Source: Lathyrus oleraceus
Lineage: Eukaryota > Streptophyta > Magnoliopsida > Fabales > Fabaceae
Direction: 5' to 3'
Assembly (NCBI RefSeq): GCF_024323335.1
Contig: NC_066584.1
Coordinates: forward strand, 232,467,494-232,531,493
Length of the DNA: 64,000 nt
The notes under the pieces were generated by a model, which was given only the letters and a program-made list of their open reading frames with translations, had not been told where the DNA came from and did no database searches. Made by a program: the position numbers and the translations under genes. This document shows, piece after piece, positions 8,877-20,012 of this stretch (positions within the stretch are counted from its first letter, which is position 1; each line of letters starts with the position of its first letter).

Positions 8877-11800
8877 ATGGCTCTCGAACAAACTGTCAAA
8901 GATCTCCAGGCTCAGAATGCTCAATTCCAGGAGATGATGCTGAGCTTATCCAAGGGGCAGGAGGAACTGAAGACTCTCTTGCTCGAGAAGAAGAAAGACA
9001 AGAAACCTGTGAGTTACATTAACCTGGGACGAAGGCTTAAAGGACAGGCTGCGAGAATCAAGATTAGACTTCCGAAAGATCAAGAAGAGGAGACGGAAAA
9101 CGATTCGGAAGATGAGAATGCTGATCCTCTCAACCAGGAGGACGACGAGGAAGATTATGAAGATGAACAGTACTCTCCAAAAGAGGATAAGTATAAGTTG
9201 TTGGAAGAACGCATGCTAGCTATGGAGGGTCAGAAGGCGCCCGGTCTGGATTTCGAAAGCTTGGGACTGGTCTCTGATGTGGTCATTCCTCACAAATTCA
9301 AGATACCCACTTTCACTAAGTATGATGGTGCGTCTTGTCCTCAGATGCATCTGAGAGCTTATGTGAGAAAGATTCAGCCGTATACCACTGATAGGAAACT
9401 ATGGATCCATTTCTTCCAAGAGAGTCTATCTGGCACACAGCTGGAATGGTATTATCAGCTTGAGAGCTCTAACATCCGCACCTGGACTGATTTAGCGACA
9501 GCTTTCTACAATCACTACCAGTATAATTCTGAATTGGCGCCTACTCGGCTACAGTTGCAGAATATGACTATGGGATCTAAAGAAAGCTTCAAAGAGTATG
9601 CTCAAAAATGGAGAGATTTGGCTGGCAGAGTTAAACCCCCCATGACTGATCGAGAATTAGTGGACATGTTCATGAGTACATTGACTGGCCCGTTCTACAG
9701 CCATCTATTGGGAAGTTTTTCATCGGGTTTCACTGAACTTATACTGACAGGTGAACGTGTTGAAAGCGGCATTCGAAGTGGAAAGATACAGGCGACTACC
9801 TCTGCAAGCACCAAAAGGTCCTACCAGGGGAGGAACGAATCAAATGCTGTGTACGGTCAAAAGGGTCGTAACAAGAAAAATCGTGACCTTACCATTGGAG
9901 CAGTTACGATTGCAGCACCGCCATCTCAAAACTTCCAGCACAGACAAGATCGGCCAAGAAGGCAGTTCACCAAGATCAATATGACTTTGGCGCAAGCACT
10001 GCAGGGTATGCTAAAAGCAAATTTAATTACTCTCAGAGATCCTCCTACGAATCCCAACATTACTTCTTCTCGTTATAATCCCAATGCCAGGTGTGCATAT
10101 CACTCCGATAGCCCCGGGCATGATACAAATGATTGTTGGTCGTTGAAGAATAAGGTTCAGGATATGATCGACGCTGGGGAAATTGAATTTGAGCCTCCGG
10201 AGACTCCTAATGTCATCACTGCACCTATGCCTAACCATGACAAGGTTGTTAATGCTATCGATGATAATTCTCACATCACTACTGTAGCGGACTTAACATC
10301 TCCTCTCCTGATCATCAAGAAGAATTTATTGCAAGCTGGTTTATTTCCAGGTTGTGCTGGAAATTGCGATCTTTGTGTACTCCGACCCAATGGTTGCCTG
10401 AAGTTGAGAAATGGTATTCAACGGCTGATGGATGATCGCACAATTCTCTTCGAAAAGGTTCCTAAGGTGGAAAACCCTACTGAAGAAATATCTGTGATTG
10501 CTAGGTCTAAAGTTCCAGTGAAGATTACCGCTACTAGAATGCCTGTGAAGATTACTGCTGAGCCCAAGGTAGCTCCCCTAATCATTACTGCACCTGGCCC
10601 AGTGCCGTATTCCTCAAGCAAAGCTATTCCGTGGAATTATGGGGGTGATGTTTACATCCATGGCGTGAAGCAAGTGGATAATGCTGCTAATCCTAGTGGC
10701 ATTGTGGGGACTAGTAAGATTACTCGAAGTGGAAGGATCTTCTCTCCAAAAATCTCACCTCCTGTCCTTGAAACTCGAGGAAAGGAACCAGTCCACCCTT
10801 CTCAGTCAGAGACCCCAGTCGAAGTTACTACCGAAGATGTTTCCAAACGAGAAATGGAAGAAGTGCTGAAAATCATCTGCAAGAGTGATTTTGATGTGGT
10901 AGAACAGTTGGGGCATACTCCGTCTAAGATCTCGATGTTATCCTTGCTGTTATCTTCTAAATCTCATGCCAACGCGTTGATAAAATTCTTGAAGATCGCC
11001 CATGTACCTCAGGAGACATCTGTCGACCAGTTCGAAAATTATGTCGCTAACGTGGCTGTTGACAATGGCCTAGGCTTTTCCGATGCTGACCTGACACCAG
11101 CAGGAAAGAATCACAATAAAGCTCTGCATATCTCCATTGAGTGTAAGGGGATCACTTTGTCTCATGTGTTGATCGATAACGGCTCTTCTTTGAATGTACT
11201 ACCGAAAGCTGTGCTCGATAAACTTGACTGTAAAAGCATTGAACTAAAGCCTAGTGACATTGTGGTGCGTGCTTATGATGGTGCGAAGAGTGTTGTCCAT
11301 GGTGAAGTGGTTCTCCCTATCAAGATAGGACCTCAAGTCTTCAACACTATCTTTCACGTAATGAATATTCGTCCTGCCTATTCCTGCTTGCTGGGACGCC
11401 CTTGGATTCATGGGGCAAGTGCTGTAGCTTCATCTCTCCATCAAAAGCTGAGGTATCCAATAGAGGGTAAGGTTGTCACTGTGTGTGGAGAAGAAGAATA
11501 TATTGTCAGTAGTGTGCAGGCCTTCAGATACGTCGAGATGGATGGTGAATTCTTTGAGACTCCTTCTCAATCATTTGAAGTAGTTCCTCCGGCTAGTCCT
11601 GTCCTTAAGCCAACTCCCCCTGTGCCCAAGGTTAGTCGTGCTCCTCCTGCCATGATTTCTCTGAGAGATGCTCAAGCCGTGGTTGAAGATGGTGGTCGTA
11701 CTGGCTGGGGTCAACTGATCAACGTACCATACAAGTCTGACAAGTCTGGCCTGGGATTTAGCTCTGAAAAGATAATCAAAGACCAGATTAATGCTGTAGT

Positions 11801-11908
11801 AGATGCTGATAGCGATTGCAACTTGGATAGCTGGATTTTCCCAACAATTGGTGACGGACTCAATAATTGGAAGGCTGAAGACACTATCCCGATTTCCTTT
11901 AGTCAGGA
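8877..11908 (+). CDS. Ogre-1 gag-protease (exon 1 of gag-pol)
   Basis: An intact frame of 1011 codons, of which the first 1010 plus two bases remain if the intron is spliced. Order: N-terminal coiled coil (residues 1-40), acidic linker (about 70-105), Ty3-type gag core (about 140-310, with LWIHFFQESLSGTQLEWYYQ), a zinc-knuckle-like CxxHx5GHx4C box (about 406-420), then the aspartic protease (about 740-890) with active-site motif LIDNGSSLNVLP at residue 767. The usual D-T/S-G is D-N-G here; Ogre-2 has DTG. The C-terminus has a glycine-rich stretch (GGRTGWGQ...GLGF). The unspliced message ends at TAA 11910-11912, so splicing decides between Gag-Pro and Gag-Pro-Pol. Confidence 0.9.
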
Positions 11909-12151
11909 GTAATTGTTATTGTCTGTTTTATTGTTGCAATTTTTTTTAGTTTTACAATCGAACTTCTTAAAGCATTGTGTCTAAGCCCGGGGCACGATAG
12001 CTAATTTGTTAAGGGTTTTGTCATTTTCATAAGCATATTCACATTCAATAAATCAATGGACTTTTGCATTCAAATATTGCGCTCTTTATCTTTCCTGTCA
12101 TCTTCCAAACAAGCTATGTTTTCTTACACACACTCACGTAACGAATTGCAG
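11909..12151 (+). other. Ogre-1 intron between protease and RT (243 bp)
   Basis: Donor CAGGA|GTAATT and acceptor GAATTGCAG|ATCC. Removing it joins GA+A TCC and continues into an open RT frame, while the unspliced reading stops at 11912. It is T-rich (T-run at 11940-11950, pyrimidines at about 12090-12130). The homologous junction in Ogre-2 (49900-50174) also restores the frame. An intron at this place is an established trait of Ogre elements. Confidence 0.85.
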
Positions 12152-15100
12152 ATCCATACCCACTCTGGATCCTGTTGATAATAGCTCTACTACTGTTCAT
12201 TATGACTTTGAAAATCCGATCTACCAAGCCGAGGATGGAAGTGAGGAAGATTGTGAAGTACCTGGAAAACTTGCCAGACTGTTACTGCAAGAAGAAAGAA
12301 TTATACAGCCGCATGAAGAGTCAATCGAAATTGTAAACCTGGGTACTGAAGTGGACAAGAAAGAAGTCAAAATAGGAGCAGGCTTGGAAAACAGTGTCAA
12401 AGGAAGATTGATTCAGATGTTACATGACTACATAGAGATTTTTGCCTGGTCCTACGAAGACATGCCAGGACTGGATACTGACATAGTAGTGCATCGTTTG
12501 CCAATGAAGGAAGATTGTCATCCTGTTAAGCAAAAGGTTCGTCGCATGCGTCCTGAAATGTCTGAGAAAATCAAGCCGAGGTTATGAAACAATTTAATGC
12601 AGGTTTTCTGGCTGTTACTTCTTATCCGCAATGGGTTGCTAATGTGGTACCAGTGCCAAAGAAGGATGGTAAGGTGCGAATGTGTGTAGATTACAGAGAT
12701 CTGAATAAAGCTAGTCCCAAAGACGACTTTCCACTCCCGCACATTGATGTTCTGGTAGACAACACCGCTCAACACAAAGTATTCTCCTTCATGGATGGAT
12801 TCTCGGGTTATAACCAGATTAAGATGGCACCTGAAGACATGGAGAAAACTACGTTTGTGACGCAATGGGGCACTTTCTGTTATAAAGTAATGCCCTTCGG
12901 TTTAAAAAAACGCCGGGGCAACGTACCAGCGTGCTATGGTGGTTTTGTTCCATGATATGATTCATCATGAAATAGAGGTATATGTGGATGACATGATAGC
13001 CAGATCTCATACTGAAGAAGAACATCTCGATCATTTGCACAAATTGTTTGAGAGGTTGAAGAAATACAAGCTGAGATTGAACCCGAATAAATGCACCTTT
13101 GGAGTAAGATCCGGTAAACTCTTGGGATTTATTGTCAGTGGTAAAGGAATTGAGGTTGACCCGGCTAAGGTGAGAGCTATCCAACAATTGACTTTTAGGG
13201 TTGCTGACTGATTGTGCATTGACTGATGGCTTCTGAACATCCAATCCTTGACCAAAACACTTCAAATGGACCCCCAAGTCATGTGAACATGTTGGACCAA
13301 CCCTAGGGCCTTGGCTCCTTGAGAATTGTGCTTGCTTGCTTGGTTGACTGATCTCCTGATCAGTTTGACCTAATTTCTTGATTGGCTTGCACTTGAGGCA
13401 ACTGGGACAATGCAATGTTATGCAGTGGACCATGATATGCTATGACCTAATATGAAAATGTATGTACAATGATAGGTGCAAATTTGAGGTGCTACACCAG
13501 TGCCCCGTACAGATAAGGAAGTCAGAGGTTTCTTGGGACGTTTGAATTACATCGCCCGGTTTATCTCCCATTTAACTGCTACCTGCAAACCCATCTTCAA
13601 ACTACTGAGGAAGAATCAAGAGATGATATGGAATGATGAATGTCAAGAAGCATTTGACAAAATCAAGAAGTATCTCCAGGAACCTCCGATCCTGATGCCA
13701 CCAGTTGAAGGAAGACCTCTAATCATGTATTTGACCGTGTTAGAAAATTCAATGGGGTGTGTGTTGGGGCAACATGACGAGTCTGGTCGAAAAGAGCATG
13801 CCATATACTACCTTAGCAAAAAGTTTACCGACTGTGAAACAAGATACTCACTGCTCGAGAGAACTTGCTGTGCTTTGGCCTGGGCTGCTCGCCGACTAAG
13901 ACAATATATGTTGAATCATACCACTTTGTTGATTTCTAAGATGGATCCCATCAAATACATATTTGAGAAACCTGCCCTCTCCGGAAGAATAGCGAGATGG
14001 CAGATGATTTTAACAGAGTATGATATCCAGTATACTACCCAGAAAGCAATCAAAGGAAGCGTGCTAGCTGATCATTTGGCTCATCAAGCAGTGGATGATT
14101 ACCAATCTATGAATTTTGAGTTCCCAGATGAGGATGTCATGCTTGTCACTGATTATGAAGAACCTGGACCGGATGAAGGACCCGAACTGGGATCCCGATG
14201 GACCATGGTTTTCGACGGATCTTCTAATGCATTGGGCAATGGTGTTGGTGTTGTAATTATTTCTCCCAGGGGTTGCTACACGCCTTTCACTGCCAGACTA
14301 TGTTTTGATTGTACCAATAATATGGCTGAGTATGAAGCATGTATTTTGGGACTCAGAGCTGCTATAGACCTAAGAATCAAGTCTTTAAGTGTGTACGGAG
14401 ACTCAGCCTTAGTAATCAGTCAGATCAAGGGAGAATGGGACACTAAACATCCGAATCTCATCCCTTATCGAGAGCGGGTGTTAACATTAATCCCATACTT
14501 TGAAGAAATTACATTCGAACATATTCTACGAGAAGAGAATCAATTGGCAGACGCATTGGCTACCATGTCATCTATGTTCAGAGTCAGATGGGACAATGAA
14601 GCTCCCATGATCACCATTAAACGATTAGATGAGCCAGCATACTGTTATGAACTTAATGCTGATGAAGTAGAAGAGAAACCTTGGTTCCACGAAGTAAAAA
14701 GATATTTAGAAACTCAGGAATGCCCTGAAGGGGCATCCATCAATGACAGAAAATTTCTAAGGAAGTTCTCCGTTAAATTCTTTCTGAGTAATGGAGTATT
14801 ATACAAACGTAATCATGATTCGACTCTGCTTCGCTGTGTGGATAAAAAGGAAGCAGAGAAGATTATGGAAGACATGCATGACGGTATTTTTGGGACTCAT
14901 TCTAGTGGACATATAATGGCCAAGAAGATTCTGAGGTCAGGGTATTATTGGTCTACCATGGAAGCTGATTGCCACCATCACTCTAGAACTTGTCACAAGT
15001 TCCAGGTCTATGCGGATAAAGTACATGTGCCTCCTGCTCCATTGAACGTGTTGACAACACCTTGGCCCTTTGCAATGTGGGGCATTGATATGATTGGAGA

Positions 15101-15929
15101 GATTAAACCTACTGCTTCTAATGGACATCGTTTCATTCTTGTTGCTATTGATTACTTTACAAAGTGGGTAGAGGCAGCCTCATTTGCTTCCGTCGCCAAG
15201 AATGTGGTGGCACGATTCATCAAGAATAGTCTCATTTGTCGGTATGGCATCCCTGAAAGAATTATCACTGACAATGGTACTAATTTGAACAACAAGATGA
15301 TTACTGAACTCTGCACGCAGTTCAACATAAAACACCATAACTCTTCTCCGTACCGGCCAAAGATGAATGGCGCCGTAGAAGCGGCTAATAAGAATATTAA
15401 GAAGATTATACAAAAGATGACAGTAACATATAAAGATTGGCATGAGATGTTACCGTTTGCTCTTCACGGTTATCGCACTTCAGTGCGCACTTCGACAGGG
15501 GCAACCCCGTTCTCTTTGGTCTATGGAATGGAAGCCGTCTTACCAGTGGAAGTTCAAGTTCCCTCTCTAAGAATCATGAAAGAGGCAGGATTAGATGAAG
15601 ACGAATGGATTCAGACTCGACTCGATCAGATAAATTTGATTGATGAGAAGAGACTTGCGGCTGTTTGTCATGGGCAAATATATCAGAAGCGCATGACCCA
15701 GGCATTTAACAAAAAGGTCAAGAGACAGGTGTATCAAATTGGCGACTTGGTGATCAAGCGTATCATTCTACCACAAGGTGATCCCAGAGGCAAATGGACT
15801 CCCACATACGAAGGGCCATTTGTAGTTAAGAAGGTATTCTCTGGTGGAGCCATGATACTTGCTACAATGGATGGCGAAGACTTCCCGCATCCCGTGAACG
15901 CAGACATAGTCAAAAAATACTACGCATAA
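12152..15929 (+). pseudogene. Ogre-1 RT-RNase H-integrase (exon 2), frameshifted and interrupted
   Basis: Reverse transcriptase: open from the splice acceptor; RT core with VRMCVDYRDLNKASPKDDFPL and catalytic YVDD at 12981-12992. RNase H: starts near 14205 (VFDGSSNALGNG). Integrase: HHCC finger about 14870-15010, catalytic D at 15086, D at 15269 and E at 15378, and a C-terminal GKWTPTYEGPFVV module ending at TAA 15927-15929. Damage: a -1 indel near 12574-12578 and a +1 indel in an A7 run (12904-12910) that cancel each other; a 309-bp insertion (13188-13496) inside RT that adds stops but keeps phase; and the last zinc-finger cysteine replaced (CHKF instead of CHKC as in Ogre-2). The part from 13497 on is open to the end. 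Confidence 0.88.
13188..13496 (-). mobile_element. 309-bp LTR-start fragment inserted in RT (antisense)
   Basis: Comparison with Ogre-2 shows RT codons interrupted between ATCCAACAA and CCAGTGCCCC. Read on minus the insert begins TGTAGCACCTCAAATTTGC, which resembles the Ogre-1 LTR start TGTCATACCCCAAAATTTGC (shared CCxCAAAxTTTGC). It therefore looks like the first 300 bp of a different Ogre/Tat LTR. No target duplication is evident, and the ATG codon expected at the junction is missing, so it may have arrived with a small deletion or during repair. Confidence 0.6.
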
Positions 15930-15939
15930 AAGAGACCCG

Positions 15940-16112
15940 CTAGGTCGACGTACCTAGGAAAAAGTAAGGGCATCCCGACGAACCAAAAGGGTTCGGGCAA
16001 AAATTAGGGATAAACATACAAAAATATACACCCGGCAAGTCGAAAACCCGAAAAGGCGGCTTGGGCAAAAAAGGGGTATCCTGGTGGACTGAAAACCTGA
16101 AAAGGCGGTCTA
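15940..16112 (+). other. Cluster of four covarying hairpins after Ogre-1 pol
   Basis: H1: CTAGGT (15940) with ACCTAG (15952). H2: CGAACC (15979) with GGTTCG. H3: CAAGTCG (16036) with CGGCTTG (16057). H4: TGGACTG (16085) with CGGTCTA (16106). H3 and H4 share a loop of the type AAAACCYGAAAAGG and are followed by GGCAAAAA. Homologous hairpins with compensated arm changes lie at the same place in Ogre-2 (53655-53731). Start-codon or ORF evidence is absent here; this is 3' untranslated RNA. Confidence 0.7.
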
Positions 16113-17150
16113 GGCAAAAATTAGGGATTAAAGCGTATAACTATGTCCCGTTCTCAGTCAGCTTCACCCAAGTTCCAAGGACTGAACAAGCTAATCACTT
16201 TTATCCGACCGCAGGAGATGAGAGGCTTGAAGACATAATGACAGTAGTGGAATTAAAATCAATAGGACTTTTTCTGCATAGCTTCCTCTTTGTTTTCTTG
16301 ACAATTTCCTCTTACTAGGATTTCTGTCTCTTTGTACACAAAATTGCCTGTTTATAGGCCCTCTTGCAAAATCAATACAATTTTATTTCCAAAAAGATGC
16401 TTTTGTTTTACTTTTTCTGTTTTGTTTGCGTAAACGTCCATTGATTTAATTTGAATTGATATGTGCATTTGAATATGATCGATGTTTACCAAAACACATG
16501 CATAAAACGGAAATAGCAATCACTACAAGACTGCAGGATCGAGGAAAGGTCTAACCATGCTTTCCAATGAATCCGTTGCTAATTCTATTCACCAGCATAA
16601 ACCAGTTACTCCCCAGAAGGACTTGGCATTACTAGACAAATTGGTCATCTCTTCTATCCCCAGCCAGACTCTGTTGGATATTTCCACCATCAGACAGAAA
16701 TCAAGTATCCTCAGCTAGGAAAGGGTCATCAATACAAATATCTCCAACCAGAATATGGGGATTTATTTTCCCCTGGCAAAACTTCTCGGATACATTCATG
16801 CATCATTCCACATCATATACATGCATGCAATGTTCACATTTATTTTCAGGCGCATAATTCATTCATTACATCATTTCATAACATACACATGCATACCATG
16901 TTCGCAAGCATAAAACATCTCATGCATCATGACATTGCATGAAACTAACTTTATTTTTCAGGTTAATTATCCTCGTGATACAGTCAAAATAAAGAACTAT
17001 TCAGACGGACATCTTTATCGATTCCATTTACATCTTTCAGATATAATCCCTATGAACATCCATTCCGACAAGCACTCTGATATCCTTTAATCGTGGCATC
17101 TCTAAGCCCACCCCAGATATTCATTGCAAATACAACAACAAATATTATCA
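16113..17150 (+). other. Ogre-1 3' untranslated region, unique part
   Basis: Non-coding. It contains CAT-rich segments (about 16790-16930, many GCATAC/CATGCAT words) and CCCCAGCC-type words. No ORF with support. Confidence 0.5.
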
Positions 17151-17945
17151 AATACAGCCTAACGTACGGCTCATTCTGCAACTCCAATACGGTCTAACGT
17201 ACGACCCATTTGGATTTTCAAATCCTCAGATACTGCCTAGCGTACGGTACATTCCGGGGTGTAGTCTAGCGTACGACTACTTTCTTCTTCAGATACAGCC
17301 TAACGTACGGCTCATTCTGCAGCTCAGATACGATCTAACGTACGATCCATTCTGACCTTCAAATCCTCAGATACTGCCTAGCGTACGGTACATTCCGGGG
17401 TGTAGTCTAGCGTACGACTACTTTCTTCTTCAGATACAGCCTAACGTACGGCTCATTCTGCAGCTCAGATACGATCTAACGTACGATCCATTCTGACCTT
17501 CAAATCCTCAGATACTGCCTAGCGTACGGTACATTCCGGGGTGTAGTCTAGCGTACGACTACTTTCTTCTTCAGATACAGCCTAACGTACGGCTCATTCT
17601 GCAGCTCAGATACGATCTAACGTACGATCCATTCTGACCTTCAAATCCTCAGATACTGCCTAGCGTACGGTACATTCCGGGGTGTAGTCTAGCGTACGAC
17701 TACTTTCTTCTTCAGATACAGCCTAACGTACGGCTCATTATGCAACTCCAATACGGTCTAATGTACGACCCATTTGGATCTTCAACTCAGATACGATCTA
17801 GCGTACGATCCATTCTGATCTTTCATCCCCAGCAAAGTCACCCGCCTAAGGGATAACTTATTCTGCAACTCAGATACGATCTAGTGTATGATCCATTCTG
17901 ATCCTTTATCCCCAGCAGCGTATGATCCATTCTGATATTTCATCA
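17151..17945 (+). repeat. Tandem hairpin array in Ogre-1 3' region (141-bp period)
   Basis: A 141-bp unit starts at 17225, 17366, 17507 and 17648, with partial units on both sides. Each unit has four sub-units of about 35 bp with the plan CAGATAC - arm - TARCGTAC - complementary arm - CATTCTG. The loop TAACGTAC/TAGCGTAC is fixed while the arms change together: AGCC/GGCT, GATC/GATC, TGCC/GGTA, GTAGTC/GACTAC, and GGTC/GACC in the flanks (17191, 17755). About 20 intact copies can be counted. Tandem repeats in the 3' region of Ogre elements are known and have been linked to satellite birth; the fixed-loop, paired-arm design is my observation. Confidence 0.85.
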
Positions 17946-18099
17946 TCAAACTTCCTGGATGGCATCTTTAAGCCCATCTCCATCAGGAATGACCTCTGAT
18001 TAACAAGTGCAAATTTTTGGGGCATTCTAGTGTTCAATAATCTTCCACCTCCAGACCACGAATGGCGTACATACCATTCTAACTCTCTCGGTTCAAGAA

Positions 18100-18116
18100 T
18101 ATTGAACAGGGGCAGC
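18100..18116 (+). promoter_or_regulatory. Polypurine tract of Ogre-1
   Basis: TTGAACAGGGGCAGC lies directly against the 3' LTR start TGTCATACC. The position and purine content fit a PPT. Confidence 0.6.
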
Positions 18117-18651
18117 TGTCATACCCCAAAATTTGCCCGTTAACATTACAAGGCATTTCTAAGGCACCCCAACTTATTTTTCAAGGCATTAATCGCAAAA
18201 GAACAAAGGCCTAGCACACAGATGACCAAATCCAGGAAATGGCCCAAACTGGCTTGCTCGCTAGGCGAGCAATTCCTTCGCCTAGCGAACCCTTCGCTAT
18301 ACAGCTCGCCTAGCGAAGCCGGCGAATAACAGAAAATTCTGGGCTTCATTCTGAGCCCATTAGGTCACAAAAAGAGTATTATAAATACCCCAACTTCAGT
18401 CAAAGAAAGGGAGGACAAAAAACGGAAGGAAGACGGGAGCAAGAGAGAAGGCGCAGCAAACCCTGGAGACTAACCCAGAGAATTCAGAGCAACCCTAAAG
18501 GAAACCCTGAAGGAAACTCATTTGCCTCAAGGTCAACTCCGCCCAACTCAATCTGACTTGCCAATTCAAGGTTGCAATTAGATTGCAAACAAGTTTGCAT
18601 TACTATTACCGCTTTATGTTCTTAATTTGCATGTGATATTATAATTGAATA
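18117..18651 (+). repeat. Ogre-1 3' LTR, left part
   Basis: Matches the 5' LTR from its first base up to about 5156, including the TATA box (18380-18387). It is cut at GAATA (18647-18651) by the Sirevirus. One 9-bp insertion (near 18317) and nine or so substitutions separate it from the 5' copy. Confidence 0.92.
18647..18651. repeat. Target duplication of the Sirevirus (GAATA; partner GAATT at 26800)
   Basis: The uninterrupted 5' LTR reads ATTGAATTCATAAAC here. The left copy is GAATA and the right copy (26800-26804) GAATT, so one base has changed since insertion. Confidence 0.85.
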
Positions 18652-20012
18652 TGTAGGTGTTTAATTGGCTGCATTATATGGTAAAACACTAATGTCTTGA
18701 CTGATGTCATGACATGTATATGTGACTACATTGTAGTTACTGCAGGACTAGCTAACACAGGATTATTAAATGCCGTGACATTCATACCTGTCAACAGATA
18801 CTAAGGAACAGAAGTTCTGTTAGAACTTAGTATTCATTTGCAGTCTGGTTATCAAGGAAGAACCAGACCTGGCATAAGGCCTACTGACTGAATGTCAAAC
18901 TGGATGTTGTGACATTCATCATTGACAGCAGCTACTGAAGATTAGGCAGAGTGGTGTTCTGCTATACTTCAGCATAAAACTTAGTTTGTTCTTCAAGAGA
19001 ATAACAGAACTAACTTAAGGCCAAATGTATAAATGTTAAGTTGGACACTTTGACATTTATTAATGTAAGTTGTTACTGTAGTATGGTCATTTTGATCATG
19101 TACAGGTCAGCAAATTGTACAGTCTGTTTTCTGGAAAAACAGACTCAGCATATGGACCTTGATGTCAAGCTGAATGTCGTGACATTCGTGCCTGACAGCA
19201 TATGCTAAATTGTAGGTTGTTCAGTTTTCTGTTTCAGCTTTTTCTCAGGCTATTCTTTAGGGATTCAACAGCTGAGAGAAAATCCAGGAAATCAACAACC
19301 AAGCTACATTCAATGAACCTAACAAATAGCCTATTTGTTAGCAACCTAAATGTTGAATTTGAGGGAACTTGTGTGACCTAAAATTCAGGAAAATACAGGT
19401 GCAAAAGCCCAGGTGCTGCAATATAAAAAGGAAGGCATTCCTTCATTCAGTTTCGGGGATTTTGAAGCGTGAAGAGTCAGTGTGTCCATCATACTTCACT
19501 GCTGTATTTTGTGAGTCTTGTATTAGACGTATCTTGTAAGCCAAGCCATTATCAAGTAGATGATTGCTTTGGCATAGGGTGTTCATTGAGTTGTAAGTGT
19601 TGTGTCACTCAAAGCTTTTAAGCGTGAGTGCTGTGTATCTTGATTTAAGCTGTGAAGCATAATCAAGAGTTGTTTTTGAAGTGTGACTTCAAAGTGTCTT
19701 TAATATCACCGAGGTGATTGAGGGGGAGTGAGTAGGAACTCTGATCTTAGGTTAAGATTGAAATTGCATTGGGTAGGGATTAAGTGATAAGTTGTAAACG
19801 GGTGAGTTTAGCTTTGAATTGATACTACTAATAGTGGATTTCCTCCCTGGCTTGGTTGCCCCCAGATGTAGGTCATGTTGGACTGAACTGGGTGAACAAT
19901 TACTTGTGTTATTTACTGCACTTACTGTTAAGTTCTGCATAATCCCTGTCTGTGCAGAATTGGATGTCATAACAACCAGTGTGACATCCAAAGTCTGATA
20001 ACTAGAATTTCA
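18652..20012 (+). repeat. Sirevirus 5' LTR
   Basis: It starts TGTAGGTGTTTAATT and ends CTAGAATTTCA. The TATA box TATAAAAA is at 19422-19429. U3 holds five copies of a palindromic TGTCRTGACA-type motif (near 18703, 18770, 18905, 19056 and 19174). Confidence 0.93.
19422..19429 (+). promoter_or_regulatory. TATA box of the Sirevirus 5' LTR
   Basis: TATAAAAA; the same box occurs at 26209-26216 in the 3' LTR. Confidence 0.65.

Noticed and set aside
12849..13433. 194-codon minus-strand frame
   Set aside because: It spans the junction of RT and the antisense LTR fragment; the open frame is accidental.
17151..17945. CRISPR-like regular repeats
   Set aside because: A plant nuclear retrotransposon; repeats are adjacent tandem units with no unique spacers and no cas genes. 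They are the Ogre 3' tandem repeat.
19752..19991. 79-codon minus-strand frame, present identically at 26539-26778
   Set aside because: It lies in both copies of the Sirevirus LTR, so its duplication is that of the LTR; no domain or antisense promoter evidence.
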